Source: Glaciimonas sp. CA11.2
Lineage (GTDB): Bacteria > Pseudomonadota > Gammaproteobacteria > Burkholderiales > Burkholderiaceae_D
DNA: 64,000 nucleotides
Direction of reading: 5' to 3'
Assembly: GCF_034314045.1 (NCBI RefSeq)
Contig: NZ_JAVIWL010000001.1
Coordinates: forward strand, 2,046,001 to 2,110,000
The notes beneath the pieces are model-generated. The model had not been told where the DNA came from. It was given only the letters and a program-made list of their open reading frames with translations, and did not search any database. Shown here in pieces: positions 43,795-53,159 of the stretch; within the stretch, counting starts at the first letter, position 1; each line of letters starts with the position of its first letter. Made by a program: the position numbers and the translations under genes.

Positions 43795-45909
43795 ATGATG
43801 GTGGCCCCGCTGTCCTTTGGTTTTGCTACGTCGTTGCCGCTGATCTTACAAACCGAAAGCGCCGAATGCGGCCTTGCGTGCGTTGCGATGGTGGCTGGCT
43901 ATCATGGTTATCGGAGCGATTTGGCGACATTACGGCAACGCTTCCCGGTTTCGTTAAAAGGGTCAACATTAAGTGATTTGATCCACGTCGCGACCCAATT
44001 ATCGATGGCGTCGCGCCCGATCAAGCTTGACCTTGATGCGCTTGACCAGTTACGCCTGCCGTGTGTGCTGCATTGGAATTTTAATCATTTTGTCGTGTTG
44101 CAAAAGGTGGGGCGCCGCACAGTGACGATACACGATCCGGCAACAGGCATCCGCACCTGCACGCTGGAGGAGCTGTCGAATGCTTTCACTGGTGTGGCGC
44201 TGGAATGTTGGCCAGATCCCGGATTTAAGACAGCGGAAGAAACCAAGCGTGTGCGTTTGCGCGATTTGTTGGGACATGTCAGCGGCTTATACCGATCGTT
44301 CGGTCAGATTATTTTGCTGTCGCTGGCGCTTGAAACATTTGCACTGGTGAGCCCGTTCTTTATGCAGTGGGTGATCGATAATGTACTGATATCGTCGGAT
44401 CATGATTTGTTACTAACGCTGGCATTGGGGTTCGGATTTTTGCTGGTACTGCAGCAATTGATTGGCCTGGTCCGCAGTTGGGCAACGATGTATATGAGCA
44501 CGACACTCAATGTGCAGTGGCAAGGTAACGTCTTATCGCATTTGCTGCGCTTACCGATTGATTGGTTTCAGAAACGCCATCTGGGTGATGTCGTGTCGCG
44601 CTTCGGTGCAGTCGGCGTCATTCAACGCACACTGACGATCTCCTTTCTGGAGGCGCTGCTTGATGGCGTAATGGCGACGTTAACGCTGACGCTCATGTTT
44701 CTCTATAGTCCTTTGCTGGCATGGATTGCAGTCGGTGCGATGGTGTTATATAGACTAGTGCGCTGGGCCTGGTTTGCGCCACTGCGGCGAGCAACTGAAG
44801 AACAAATCATTCACGCTGCTGTTCAGCAGACACATTTTTTGGAGACCATACGCGGCGTTAAAACCATCAAGTTGTTTCAGCGCGGTGATGCGCGACGTGT
44901 GGGTTGGCTGGGATTGCTGGTCGATCAGATCAATGCGGATCTGCGCACCCAAAAGCTTAACCTGCTTTACAAATCGCTCAATGGCATGATCTTCGGCATC
45001 GAAAATATTTTGATCATCAGTCTTGGAGCAAAGCTAATCATGGAGGGAAATTTCAGCGTCGGTGTGCTGATTGCTTTCGTTGCCTATAAAGGACAATTCG
45101 ATTCGCGCGTGAGTTCGCTCATCGATAAATGGGTCGAGGTCAAGATGCTGAAACTGCAAGGAGAACGACTGTCGGATATTGTGTTGCAAAAGCCGGAACC
45201 GATGGCGACCAACGATGAAAATCCGGATGGACTACCCGCAACGCTGGAGGTAATAAATGTGCGCTTTCGCTACAGTGAGCGCGAGCGCGACGTACTGAGT
45301 GACGTATCGTTCATGGTTCGAGCCGGAGAGTCTGTGGCTATCGCTGGTCCGTCCGGTGGCGGCAAGACGACGCTAATGAATATTTTGTTAGGCGTGCTGA
45401 CGCCGACCGAGGGCGAGGTGCTGATAGGAGGGCGCAACCTTGAGCGGGTGGGTCTGTCTACTTTGCGCGGTATGGTCGCTACGGTGTTACAGGACGATGT
45501 TTTGTTCGCCGGATCGATAACTGACAATATCTGTTTTTTTGATCCTGCGGCGGATCGGGAGTGGATCGGAGAGTGCGCGAGGCTGGCGGCAATTCATGAT
45601 GACATTGTCGCTATGCCTATGGCTTACAACACAATGGTGGGTGATATGGGAACGGTGTTGTCGGGCGGTCAAAAACAGCGCGTGTTGCTGGCGCGTGCTT
45701 TATATAAGCGGCCGAAGATATTGTTTCTCGATGAGGCCACCAGCCATCTGGATATCGCCCGTGAACGGCTGGTTAATGATGCGGTTAAATCGCTGCACAT
45801 TACACGGGTGATTATCGCTCATCGACCAGAAACAATCGCATCAGCCGACCGCGTGTTAATACTTGAAGACGGCAAACTGACGCAGCAGCCACCGGCACAA
45901 CCGGCATGA
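43795..45909 (+). CDS. C39-peptidase-containing ABC exporter (CvaB-like)
   Basis: Bifunctional exporter: an N-terminal C39 protease removes double-glycine leaders and the ABC transporter exports the mature peptide. Catalytic elements are all present: Gln19 and Cys25 in LQTESAECGLAC, His about 98 in HWNFNHFVVL, and Asp in HDPATG about 114. Membrane segments lie in ~165-430. The nucleotide-binding domain has Walker A GPSGGGKTT, signature LSGGQKQRV and Walker B ILFLDEATSHLD. 704 aa, normal. It starts 13 bases after the adaptor gene and overlaps the TolC gene by 4 bases. Confidence 0.96.
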   Translation: MMVAPLSFGFATSLPLILQTESAECGLACVAMVAGYHGYRSDLATLRQRFPVSLKGSTLSDLIHVATQLSMASRPIKLDLDALDQLRLPCVLHWNFNHFVVLQKVGRRTVTIHDPATGIRTCTLEELSNAFTGVALECWPDPGFKTAEETKRVRLRDLLGHVSGLYRSFGQIILLSLALETFALVSPFFMQWVIDNVLISSDHDLLLTLALGFGFLLVLQQLIGLVRSWATMYMSTTLNVQWQGNVLSHLLRLPIDWFQKRHLGDVVSRFGAVGVIQRTLTISFLEALLDGVMATLTLTLMFLYSPLLAWIAVGAMVLYRLVRWAWFAPLRRATEEQIIHAAVQQTHFLETIRGVKTIKLFQRGDARRVGWLGLLVDQINADLRTQKLNLLYKSLNGMIFGIENILIISLGAKLIMEGNFSVGVLIAFVAYKGQFDSRVSSLIDKWVEVKMLKLQGERLSDIVLQKPEPMATNDENPDGLPATLEVINVRFRYSERERDVLSDVSFMVRAGESVAIAGPSGGGKTTLMNILLGVLTPTEGEVLIGGRNLERVGLSTLRGMVATVLQDDVLFAGSITDNICFFDPAADREWIGECARLAAIHDDIVAMPMAYNTMVGDMGTVLSGGQKQRVLLARALYKRPKILFLDEATSHLDIARERLVNDAVKSLHITRVIIAHRPETIASADRVLILEDGKLTQQPPAQPA

Positions 45910-47366
45910 ATAGCCAAAGCATGACGACAGGTCGGAATGCCATACGGATGGCAGTATGGATGTGTTATCTGACAGTGTTTGCCGCAAAGTCATGTTTGGC
46001 GATAGATTTTTTGCATGATCCTTTTGGTGTGAACGTCGCTGTCTCACCAACCATTGACAAGAACATGGCTTTAGCTGGTGTATGTGGCGGGCTGACTTTG
46101 CCGACGGTATTAACGATGGCCGAAGCTGTCAGTCGCAGCCTGTGTAATAACCCGCAAACCGCTCAGAGTTGGGCCGGTGTGAAAGCGCAGGCTGCTTCTG
46201 TCGGCAGCGCTCAAGCGGCGTATCTGCCACACCTGAATGCCAGTGCGAATGTAGCGAAAGTGGCTAACCGGATTACGATTCCCGACTATCCTGCAGCTTC
46301 TAGTGCGCTGAGTGCGCGCAGTAGTGACGTGAACTTAAGCTTGAACTGGGTGTTATATGACTTCGGACTGCGCGCTGCTAATCTGGAGAGTGCGCGCCAG
46401 TTGCTAAATGCTGCGGTGGCAGCGCAAGATGATGTGTTGCAAACTGTGTTTTTAAGCACGGCGACCAGTTTCAACGCAGCACAAGCAGCGCAAGCCGGGT
46501 TATTGGCAGCTCAGGATGCGGAGCAGGCAGCGGCACAGAGCTATCGCGCGGCCCAAGCTAAATACGTGGCAGGAGCCGGCTCTCTTGCCGATAAGTTGCT
46601 GGCGCAAACCGCTTCTGCGTCGGCCGTGGTGCAACGCGTTCGCGCTGACGGCGACTGGCAGACTGCATTAGGTGGTTTGGCGAGTGTTATGGGCCTGCGC
46701 CCCGATACGCCGTTGCAGTTGGCGGACATCGGCATGGAGGCGGAAGATGTTGGGCCAGCGCCGGTTTTTGAGAAAGCTGTTGGAGAGTTGATCGAGGCGG
46801 CGTTGAGCGTGCATCCAAAAATTATTGCGGCGCGAGCGCGGTTGCAATCGGCGCAAGCGCAGGAGGAAGCAGCGCAGGCGCAAGGAAAACCGACGCTGTC
46901 GCTGTATATGACGGGTGATCGAAGCGATACGCCTATCAACCAAGTGGCGTCTCGGCAGATCAATAATAGTCGCAGTATCGGCTTGCAGATCAATATTCCA
47001 TTGCTTGATGGTATCAGTCGCAACTATCAGGCACGCGGCGCGCAAGCGGGCGTTGAAAGCGCTGCTGCGGAGTTGGCAGAGACGCAGCGAGTGGTGGCGC
47101 TAGAAGTCGGGAACAGCGCCAAGAGTTTGCACACTGAAACAGAGAGCGCAAAAGCAACATTGATATTGATTCAGAGTGCGCAGCAGTCGATGGTCGTGGC
47201 GCAAGGCAGATACAAGGCGGGCGTCGGTACCATGTTGGAACTATTAAAGGCGCAGAGCGAACTGGCCGCTGCTGGGCAGCAGCGTATTATTGCGCTAACG
47301 CGAGGACAAACTGCGCGCCTCAGATTGGCAGCCAGCCTGGCACGCTTACGGATGGACGTTCTATAA
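45906..47366 (+). CDS. TolC-family outer-membrane channel
   Basis: Outer-membrane efflux protein: signal peptide to about residue 32 (AAKSCLA), then two homologous halves of long helices (LTMAEAVSRSLCNNPQTAQSW; LIEAALSVHPKIIAARARLQSA), and a C-terminal RYKAGVGTMLELLKAQSELA helix. 486 aa. The ATG overlaps the exporter stop (ATGA), so the three-gene operon encodes a complete envelope-spanning type I peptide exporter. Confidence 0.94.
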   Translation: MNSQSMTTGRNAIRMAVWMCYLTVFAAKSCLAIDFLHDPFGVNVAVSPTIDKNMALAGVCGGLTLPTVLTMAEAVSRSLCNNPQTAQSWAGVKAQAASVGSAQAAYLPHLNASANVAKVANRITIPDYPAASSALSARSSDVNLSLNWVLYDFGLRAANLESARQLLNAAVAAQDDVLQTVFLSTATSFNAAQAAQAGLLAAQDAEQAAAQSYRAAQAKYVAGAGSLADKLLAQTASASAVVQRVRADGDWQTALGGLASVMGLRPDTPLQLADIGMEAEDVGPAPVFEKAVGELIEAALSVHPKIIAARARLQSAQAQEEAAQAQGKPTLSLYMTGDRSDTPINQVASRQINNSRSIGLQINIPLLDGISRNYQARGAQAGVESAAAELAETQRVVALEVGNSAKSLHTETESAKATLILIQSAQQSMVVAQGRYKAGVGTMLELLKAQSELAAAGQQRIIALTRGQTARLRLAASLARLRMDVL

Positions 47367-47944
47367 TTGCCGTGTAGGATGTGCCTGCGCAGGGACTCAA
47401 AATGTGGACTGCAAGCGTAAATCGATCATGTGGCGGCTTCAATTGGTAAGGTGCATTGCTGGGTTAATGCTATGCTCACAGTTGGTAAAAAAACAGCGCA
47501 TGTAAGTTGATCAGGCGATAATTTTCCTTTTTTGCATGGTTGATTTTCAATGGCTAAGCGACAACTGAGTGATAACAAGGAATGGTGGAGTAAATGTTAG
47601 CGAACTATGTAGTAGTCGGATTGGAACTGAGTGTGGTGGTGATGATCGGTTTGGCAATCTATTTAATTAGAAAAAAATGAAGTATCGACAAGAAATCGAT
47701 TCGTCGTCGGATGACTTGCTTCATCAAGGAGGTTTACAATAATGTGCTGGCATTGAGACTGTAGAGTCAGTTCTCGGCATGAGACTCTTAGCAAAGTGAA
47801 GTTGCGGTTGGCCGTGTCGCTGATTAATGGATGCGCCAAAGCAAGATAACGTCATTGGCTTAATGCATAAGTAGTTGCTTATCGGCACCACATTAGTAAG
47901 GTCGGGTAAGATTAGGTTTCTATTACCGCAAAGGATGGCGTCAC
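47367..47944. other. region after the exporter operon with tiny translation signals
   Basis: About 580 bases. Holds the 28-aa membrane peptide gene at 47594-47680 and, at 47726-47756, a perfect AAGGAGG nine bases before an ATG that opens a four-codon frame (MCWH, TGA). No terminator was recognised for the exporter operon. Confidence 0.45.
47594..47680 (+). CDS. 28-aa single-span membrane peptide
   Basis: MLANYVVVGLELSVVV followed by MIGLAIYLIRKK: a short N-terminus, about 20 hydrophobic residues and a positive RKK end, the plan of a one-helix inner-membrane peptide with a cytoplasmic C-terminus. A GGTGGAG ribosome binding site sits before the ATG. It lies 227 bases downstream of the exporter operon. 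Could be a bacteriocin self-protection peptide, a small membrane regulator or a toxin-like peptide; no family recognised. Confidence 0.5.
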   Translation: MLANYVVVGLELSVVVMIGLAIYLIRKK

Positions 47945-49348
47945 ATGACCAGTAAAGTTACGAGTAAACGTGCTGCTAGCGTGGCATCTCCCCTTAAAGC
48001 GACAACCTCTGGCGCAACCAAGGTCATTCCTGCTAAGGGTATGAAAAAAGTCGATAAACCGGCTATCGCAAAGGCAGTTATCAAGGCCGATACCGCACCA
48101 AGCTCCAAGGCCAGCATTAAACGAAGCATCAAGGACGGCAGCAAAGCAGGAGTTGAATCGACGACCAAGCCGAGTAATGAGTCAGGTAGTAAGCCAGTCA
48201 CGAGGCCGACAACTAAACCAGCCGCGAGTCCCCGCATTGTATTGGTGTTGCAGGGCGGTGGCGCATTAGGTGCATATCAGGCTGGCGTCTATCAAGCCAT
48301 GCACGAACACAACATGACGCCGGATTGGGTGGTGGGTACTTCCATTGGCGCAATCAATGCCGCTATTATTGCCGGTAACTCGCGGGAGTTAAGACTCGCA
48401 CGCTTAAAAGAATTCTGGGATTCGGTCTCGCATAAAGATCTGGTGGACATGGCGCAAGTGCCGGATGCTGCGCGCAAGTCCAGTACCTGGTGGACAACGT
48501 TAGATACGGTGTTACGCGGCGTGCCGGGTTTTTTTAAGCCGCGCCACATTAACCCATTCGCGCTGGGTTTACCGGTAGAGCCGGAACAAGCAAGTTTCTA
48601 TGACACAGCGCCGTTAGGCGAGACTCTGGCGCGATTGGTTGATCTGGATTTTCTGAACTGTCCCGACAGTATTCGGCTAACGGTCAGTGCCATGAAGGTG
48701 ACGACTGGCGAATTGGTCTGTTTTGACTCCGATCAGCGCAAAATCGGTATCGAACACGTAATGGCTAGTGGCGCGTTGCCACCCGGTTTCGCCCCGGTGC
48801 GCGTGGATGGCGACTTGTATTGGGATGGCGGTTTGTACTCGAATACACCTTTGGAAATCGTGCTCGATGATCAGGATGATCGGCCCGATAAACCGCGGGT
48901 TGATACGATCTGCCTGATGGTGGATCTCTGGAGTGCAGAAGGTGAAGAGCCGCGCACCCTCGATGAGGTTGAAACGCGCCAGAAGGATGTGACATTTGCA
49001 TCTCGATCACAGCGCCACATTGAAAACTATTTACTCAATCATCAGTTACGCCGCACAGCGCGGGCGTTATATGAAAAATTACCAGCAGAAGAGCGGAGCA
49101 AAGCCGATCTCAAACAATTTGCTGGCCTCGCCGACACCAGCACCATCCATTTGGTGCGGCTACGCTATTCCGGTCATGATTGGAATATGGCCTCGAAGGA
49201 CGTTAATTTTTCGCGTGGTTCGGTGCAATGGCGTTGGGAGCAAGGCTATCAAGATGCATTGAAGGCGATACAAAGTGCAACAGTCGGCATGTTTGGCAGA
49301 ACCGATGCAGGGCTGGTGATCCATGATCTGATTGAGGTCCCCGCTTGA
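47945..49348 (+). CDS. patatin-like phospholipase
   Basis: Serine lipid acyl hydrolase. The oxyanion loop LQGGGALGAYQAG, the nucleophile elbow GTSIGA and the dyad Asp in WDGGLYSNTP are intact, and a DUF3734-like C-terminal region follows. 467 aa. The first ~95 residues are a low-complexity Lys/Ala/Ser/Thr/Pro extension rather than a signal peptide, so the protein is probably cytoplasmic and may bind anionic partners or granules. A phasin gene lies 1 kb downstream, which hints at, but does not prove, a link to polyester granules or membrane lipid turnover. Confidence 0.92.
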   Translation: MTSKVTSKRAASVASPLKATTSGATKVIPAKGMKKVDKPAIAKAVIKADTAPSSKASIKRSIKDGSKAGVESTTKPSNESGSKPVTRPTTKPAASPRIVLVLQGGGALGAYQAGVYQAMHEHNMTPDWVVGTSIGAINAAIIAGNSRELRLARLKEFWDSVSHKDLVDMAQVPDAARKSSTWWTTLDTVLRGVPGFFKPRHINPFALGLPVEPEQASFYDTAPLGETLARLVDLDFLNCPDSIRLTVSAMKVTTGELVCFDSDQRKIGIEHVMASGALPPGFAPVRVDGDLYWDGGLYSNTPLEIVLDDQDDRPDKPRVDTICLMVDLWSAEGEEPRTLDEVETRQKDVTFASRSQRHIENYLLNHQLRRTARALYEKLPAEERSKADLKQFAGLADTSTIHLVRLRYSGHDWNMASKDVNFSRGSVQWRWEQGYQDALKAIQSATVGMFGRTDAGLVIHDLIEVPA

Positions 49349-49361
49349 CAGGTCGGCAGCT

Positions 49362-50198
49362 GTGAACCGATTAACAACAACGTTGACATTGCGATTGTTG
49401 CCATCGCTAAGGCTGCTTCCCCACCTCATTCTTACCCTGAGTTGCGTGGTTGCGGCTGGCGCTGAAGTGTCGACAGATCGTCCGGCAATGGTGGCGCCTG
49501 ACGATGTCAACTGCGCGCGTCTTAAAAGTACACGCGTCATGCGACCGGGCGCGCCTGTGAATTGCTCCCAATTGCAAATAGTGCGTTTCTCTTATATCGG
49601 CTTCGATGATCGCTTACACAATGACGGAGAAGTCATGGTGATGGCGGCGGTTGCGCCGGAGGTGCGCACTATTTTCTCGCTATTGCTGGCACGCCGCTTT
49701 CCTTTGGCCGGTGCGCATTTGATGAATAGTTATCTTGGGGATGACGATGCGTCGATGGCCGATAATAATACCTCCGCTTTCAACTATCGGCCGATAACCG
49801 GCGGTGGTGCACCGTCGTTACACGCATACGGTTTGGCGATTGATATTAATCCTCTACAAAATCCCTATTTGCTCCGCTCTGGCAATGGAAGGGTGGATGT
49901 TAGTCCAGCGGCCGGGAAGGCGTATGTAGCGCGTTTACCATTAAGACCTGGAATGGTCGACGATCAGGTAGTCCAGATTTTTGCCGCGCATGGATTCCCG
50001 ATTTGGGGCGGCGATTGGCGTAAACCGATTGATTATCAGCATTTTCAAGTGAGCAGAAAGACCGCGGAACACCTGGCCAAATTGGGACTCAAAGAAGGAC
50101 GCACGTATTTTGAAAATAGCATCCAGGCCTATCAAAGCTGCTTAGTGCGAAACCGGAAAATGTCCGAATCTAAAAGATTTTGTACCCTTGCAGAATAG
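49362..50198 (+). CDS. secreted M15-family peptidase-like protein
   Basis: Periplasmic peptidoglycan peptidase of the VanY/L-Ala-D-Glu endopeptidase type. Metal-binding motifs: SLHAYGLAIDIN (S-x-H-x6-D form) and DYQHFQV. A signal sequence of about 35 residues with a LILTLSCVVAAGA core follows a GTG start at 49362. An in-frame TTG at 49332 would overlap the patatin gene and is less likely. 278 aa. The start is 13 bases after the patatin stop, so the two may be co-transcribed. Confidence 0.85.
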   Translation: MNRLTTTLTLRLLPSLRLLPHLILTLSCVVAAGAEVSTDRPAMVAPDDVNCARLKSTRVMRPGAPVNCSQLQIVRFSYIGFDDRLHNDGEVMVMAAVAPEVRTIFSLLLARRFPLAGAHLMNSYLGDDDASMADNNTSAFNYRPITGGGAPSLHAYGLAIDINPLQNPYLLRSGNGRVDVSPAAGKAYVARLPLRPGMVDDQVVQIFAAHGFPIWGGDWRKPIDYQHFQVSRKTAEHLAKLGLKEGRTYFENSIQAYQSCLVRNRKMSESKRFCTLAE

Positions 50199-50279
50199 GT
50201 GCTGTTGTGGGATAAATACAAGTGTCGAGAGACAAATGTTAAATCATTCGTTTATATTTGTTGCGTCGCACAATAGTTC

Positions 50280-50307
50280 TTGACGTCATATTTTCTATAT
50301 GTAAAAT
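50280..50307 (+). promoter_or_regulatory. predicted sigma-70 promoter of the phasin gene
   Basis: -35 TTGACG (50280-50285), 16-base spacer, -10 TAAAAT (50302-50307), about 70 bases before the start codon. Confidence 0.6.
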
Positions 50308-50377
50308 ACGTTTTGTTGCAGTGCACCATTTTGGTGGCTGATCTTTAGCAATACTACTTATAATTTAGGAGAAGAAC

Positions 50378-50947
50378 ATGTTTTCATTTCAAGAGCAGTT
50401 TTCCGCAGCCACTAAAGCCCATTTCGAAGCGCAACTCGCACTATTGAACACGCTGACTACTAAAGCATTCGAAGGCGTTGAAAAAGTTATCGAATTGAAC
50501 ATGAATGCAACTAAAGCGTCGATGGAAGAGTCGAGCGTTTCGGCCAAGCAATTGTTGGGCGCGAAAGATGCGCAAGAATTTATGTCGATATCGGCATCAC
50601 AAGCTAAGCCAAGCGCAGAAAAAGCAGCCGCTTACGGTCGTCATTTGCAAGGTATCGCTACTGGTACACAAAATGAATTGACTAAAGCAGCAGAAGTACA
50701 AATTGCAGAAACCAGCCGCCGTATTAACGCGTTGATTGATGAAGTTAGCAAGAACGCTCCAGCAGGTTCGGAAAATGCAATCGCGATTCTGAAGTCTGTC
50801 ATTGGCAACGCTAACGCTGGTTACGAGCAATTGACTAAGTCAGCTAAGCAAGCCGTTGAAACATTGGAAGCTAATGTAAATAACGCAACAACTCAGTTTG
50901 CACAAACAGCTGAAAAAGCTGCGCGCGCCGCAACGCCTAAGAAATAA
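50378..50947 (+). CDS. phaP: phasin (polyhydroxyalkanoate granule protein)
   Basis: Amphipathic helical protein coating polyhydroxyalkanoate granules. Phasin_2-type sequence: MFSFQEQFSAATKAHFEAQL, NTLTTKAFEGVEKVIELNMN, and Ala/Lys-rich helices to the C-terminal KAARAATPKK. 189 aa is typical for Burkholderiales PhaP. Strong AGGAGAA ribosome binding site, own promoter and terminator, consistent with high expression. Codon use is even and Ala/Lys-rich. Confidence 0.94.
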   Translation: MFSFQEQFSAATKAHFEAQLALLNTLTTKAFEGVEKVIELNMNATKASMEESSVSAKQLLGAKDAQEFMSISASQAKPSAEKAAAYGRHLQGIATGTQNELTKAAEVQIAETSRRINALIDEVSKNAPAGSENAIAILKSVIGNANAGYEQLTKSAKQAVETLEANVNNATTQFAQTAEKAARAATPKK

Positions 50948-50994
50948 TATTCGCATTAATATGGTCAGTCGAACATTGGTTCGGCTGCATCAAG

Positions 50995-51025
50995 AGGGCC
51001 ACTTAGTTTGCTAAGTGGCCCTTTT
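50995..51025 (+). terminator. rho-independent terminator of phaP
   Basis: 12-bp perfect stem AGGGCCACTTAG / CTAAGTGGCCCT, TTTG loop, T-run. Confidence 0.93.
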
Positions 51026-51122
51026 TGTTATATGCGGTGAAAGGACTATTGTGTGCCGCTTGCATTGCGGTTTTGTGGTGCGCCAAGGGATTGATTGGTT
51101 GCACATCAACCGTATGACGGGT

Positions 51123-52040
51123 TCACTCGTGTGGCAATCCCAGATCCCAATAGGGCGTGTCCCCAAATTGCTCTCCCAAAAAATCCACAAAGGTGCGAAC
51201 TTTGGCAGACAAATGCCGACGGCTGGGATATGCCGCGTAGATAGAAAGTGTCTCGCTGTGATATTCGGGTAGCAACATGACAAGTCGCCCCGCGCGAACA
51301 TCATCACCGACAATGAACGAAGGTTGCCGAATAATTCCCATCCCCGCTATCGCAGCTTCACGCAACAGATCGCCGTTGTTCGTGTTAAGTCCGCCTTTGA
51401 CATGCACAGCAATCGTTTTGCCATCGCGTAAAAAACGCCATTCATCACGCGGTGTCGAGTAGGCATAATTCAAACAGACATGGTTTTCCAAGTCTATCGG
51501 ATGTTGGGGGGTACCATTTTTTGCAAGATAGCCGGGCCCAGCGCACAACAAAACCCGCGCCGGTGCGATTTTCCGCACAACTAAACTTTGTCCTTGTAGT
51601 TTGCCGATTCGGATCGCGAGGTCGTAACCTTCGTCGACCAGATCAACGATGCGGTCCGATAAGGAGACATCAAGTACGACATTAGGATATCGCTCAGCGT
51701 AAAGCGGTAATACGCGGCCAAGATGATTCACTGAAAAAGATACCGGAACGTTAATACGCAATATCCCGCTCGGGTTCGCCGCGCTATTGCTGGCTTCCGT
51801 TTCCGCTTCATCGAGATCAAATAAGAGCTGGCGACTGCGCTCAAGATACGCGGTTCCGGTATCGGTGAGGCTAATCCGGCGGGTCGTGCGATTAAGAAGG
51901 CGCGCGTGCAAATAGGCTTCAAGGTCAGCAATGTGGCGGGTCACCGATGGATTTGAGATATCCAATGCCCGCGCCGCGGCCGATAAACTGCCGCAATCGG
52001 CGACTTTGACAAACACTTTCATCGATTCAAATAAATTCAT
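51123..52040 (-). CDS. LysR-family transcriptional regulator
   Basis: N-terminal helix-turn-helix (MNLFESMKVFVKVADCGSLS, DISNPSVTRHIADLEAYLHA) and a LysR substrate-binding domain (GILRINVPVSFSVNHLGRVL, IRIGKLQGQSLVVRKIAP). 305 aa. Divergent from the dioxygenase gene 234 bases away, the classical arrangement for a LysR regulator and its target. Effector unknown. Confidence 0.92.
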   Translation of the reverse strand: MNLFESMKVFVKVADCGSLSAAARALDISNPSVTRHIADLEAYLHARLLNRTTRRISLTDTGTAYLERSRQLLFDLDEAETEASNSAANPSGILRINVPVSFSVNHLGRVLPLYAERYPNVVLDVSLSDRIVDLVDEGYDLAIRIGKLQGQSLVVRKIAPARVLLCAGPGYLAKNGTPQHPIDLENHVCLNYAYSTPRDEWRFLRDGKTIAVHVKGGLNTNNGDLLREAAIAGMGIIRQPSFIVGDDVRAGRLVMLLPEYHSETLSIYAAYPSRRHLSAKVRTFVDFLGEQFGDTPYWDLGLPHE

Positions 52041-52274
52041 AACGACGCACTATTATTTTGGAATTCGGAATGATCATTTTCTACGAAGCCTATTTTTCTT
52101 TCAAGTGAAAAAATATATAGTGAATATTCGCAGTTTGAGGGCTTGTTTCAACGGCTGGCATCAACGGCTGGAATTAACGGCTTGTATCACAGCTCGTTTC
52201 AAGGCCATTTGAGCGGCTGGCGTAGCGTGATTCCCAGCCTTTTCAATTTTTTACATTATTAGCGGAGAGATTTT

Positions 52275-53081
52275 ATGAGCCATGTTGTCACCCGTCGCAT
52301 GCCAGCGATATTTTTTGGTCATGGCAGTCCTATGAACGCCTTGCAGGATAATCGCTACACCGCCGCTTGGGAACAGTTGGGCGCGCGCGTAACCGCCTTG
52401 AAGCCAAGGGCAATTTTATCTATTTCAGCGCATTGGTACACGCGTGGAACCAATGTTACGGCGATGCCAATGCCGAAAACTATTCATGATTTTGGAGGGT
52501 TTCCGCAGGCCTTGTTTGATATTCAGTATCCAGCCCAGGGCGATCCTGCGTTAGCGGCCCAAGTGCGTGACTTGCTGGCACCGATGACGGTTGAGATGGA
52601 TGATTCCTGGGGGTTGGATCACGGTACCTGGTCGGTTCTGGTGAAGGCTTTTCCAAAAGCCGACGTGCCGGTTATCCAGTTGAGCATCGATGCAACGCAG
52701 CCAACGCAATTTCATCTTGAACTTGGACGGAAATTAGCCGTTTTGCGCGAGCAAGGCGTGTTGATTATCGGGAGTGGGGATGTGGTGCACAATTTGCGGC
52801 TGGCAAATTGGGACCCACACGCACCGGCTCGGGATTGGGCGATGCGTTTCAACACCACTATCCGAGAAAGCTTATTGGCTGGCGATGTGCAAAAAGTGAC
52901 GGATTACGCTGCACTTGGCGAAGATGGACAATTGTCAGTTCCGACCGCCGAACATTTTTTGCCATTGCTATATGTGATCGGTACGCAGCAGGATGACGAA
53001 TCGATTTCAATCCCGGTAGATGGCATTGAAATGGGCGCGATCAGTATGATGTCGGTGGTCGTTGGCGCGCTAGGGGATTGA
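52275..53081 (+). CDS. DODA-type extradiol aromatic ring-opening dioxygenase family protein
   Basis: Class III extradiol dioxygenase family (YgiD-like). Conserved elements: FFGHGSPMNAL with the first metal His, ILSISAHWYTRG, the HDFGGFPQALFDIQYPAQGDP segment, LDHGTWSVL and IIGSGDVVHNLR. 268 aa, normal. Preceded by CGGAGAGA. Substrate unknown; a catechol-type compound is expected from the family. Likely controlled by the divergent LysR regulator. Confidence 0.9.
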   Translation: MSHVVTRRMPAIFFGHGSPMNALQDNRYTAAWEQLGARVTALKPRAILSISAHWYTRGTNVTAMPMPKTIHDFGGFPQALFDIQYPAQGDPALAAQVRDLLAPMTVEMDDSWGLDHGTWSVLVKAFPKADVPVIQLSIDATQPTQFHLELGRKLAVLREQGVLIIGSGDVVHNLRLANWDPHAPARDWAMRFNTTIRESLLAGDVQKVTDYAALGEDGQLSVPTAEHFLPLLYVIGTQQDDESISIPVDGIEMGAISMMSVVVGALGD

Positions 53082-53159
53082 AGCGGTAGAGCGACGCCGG
53101 CATGTGTTCAACGGCTATCGCTCTGCGCTATTTTTGCGTCACATGATCTCCTGATCAGG

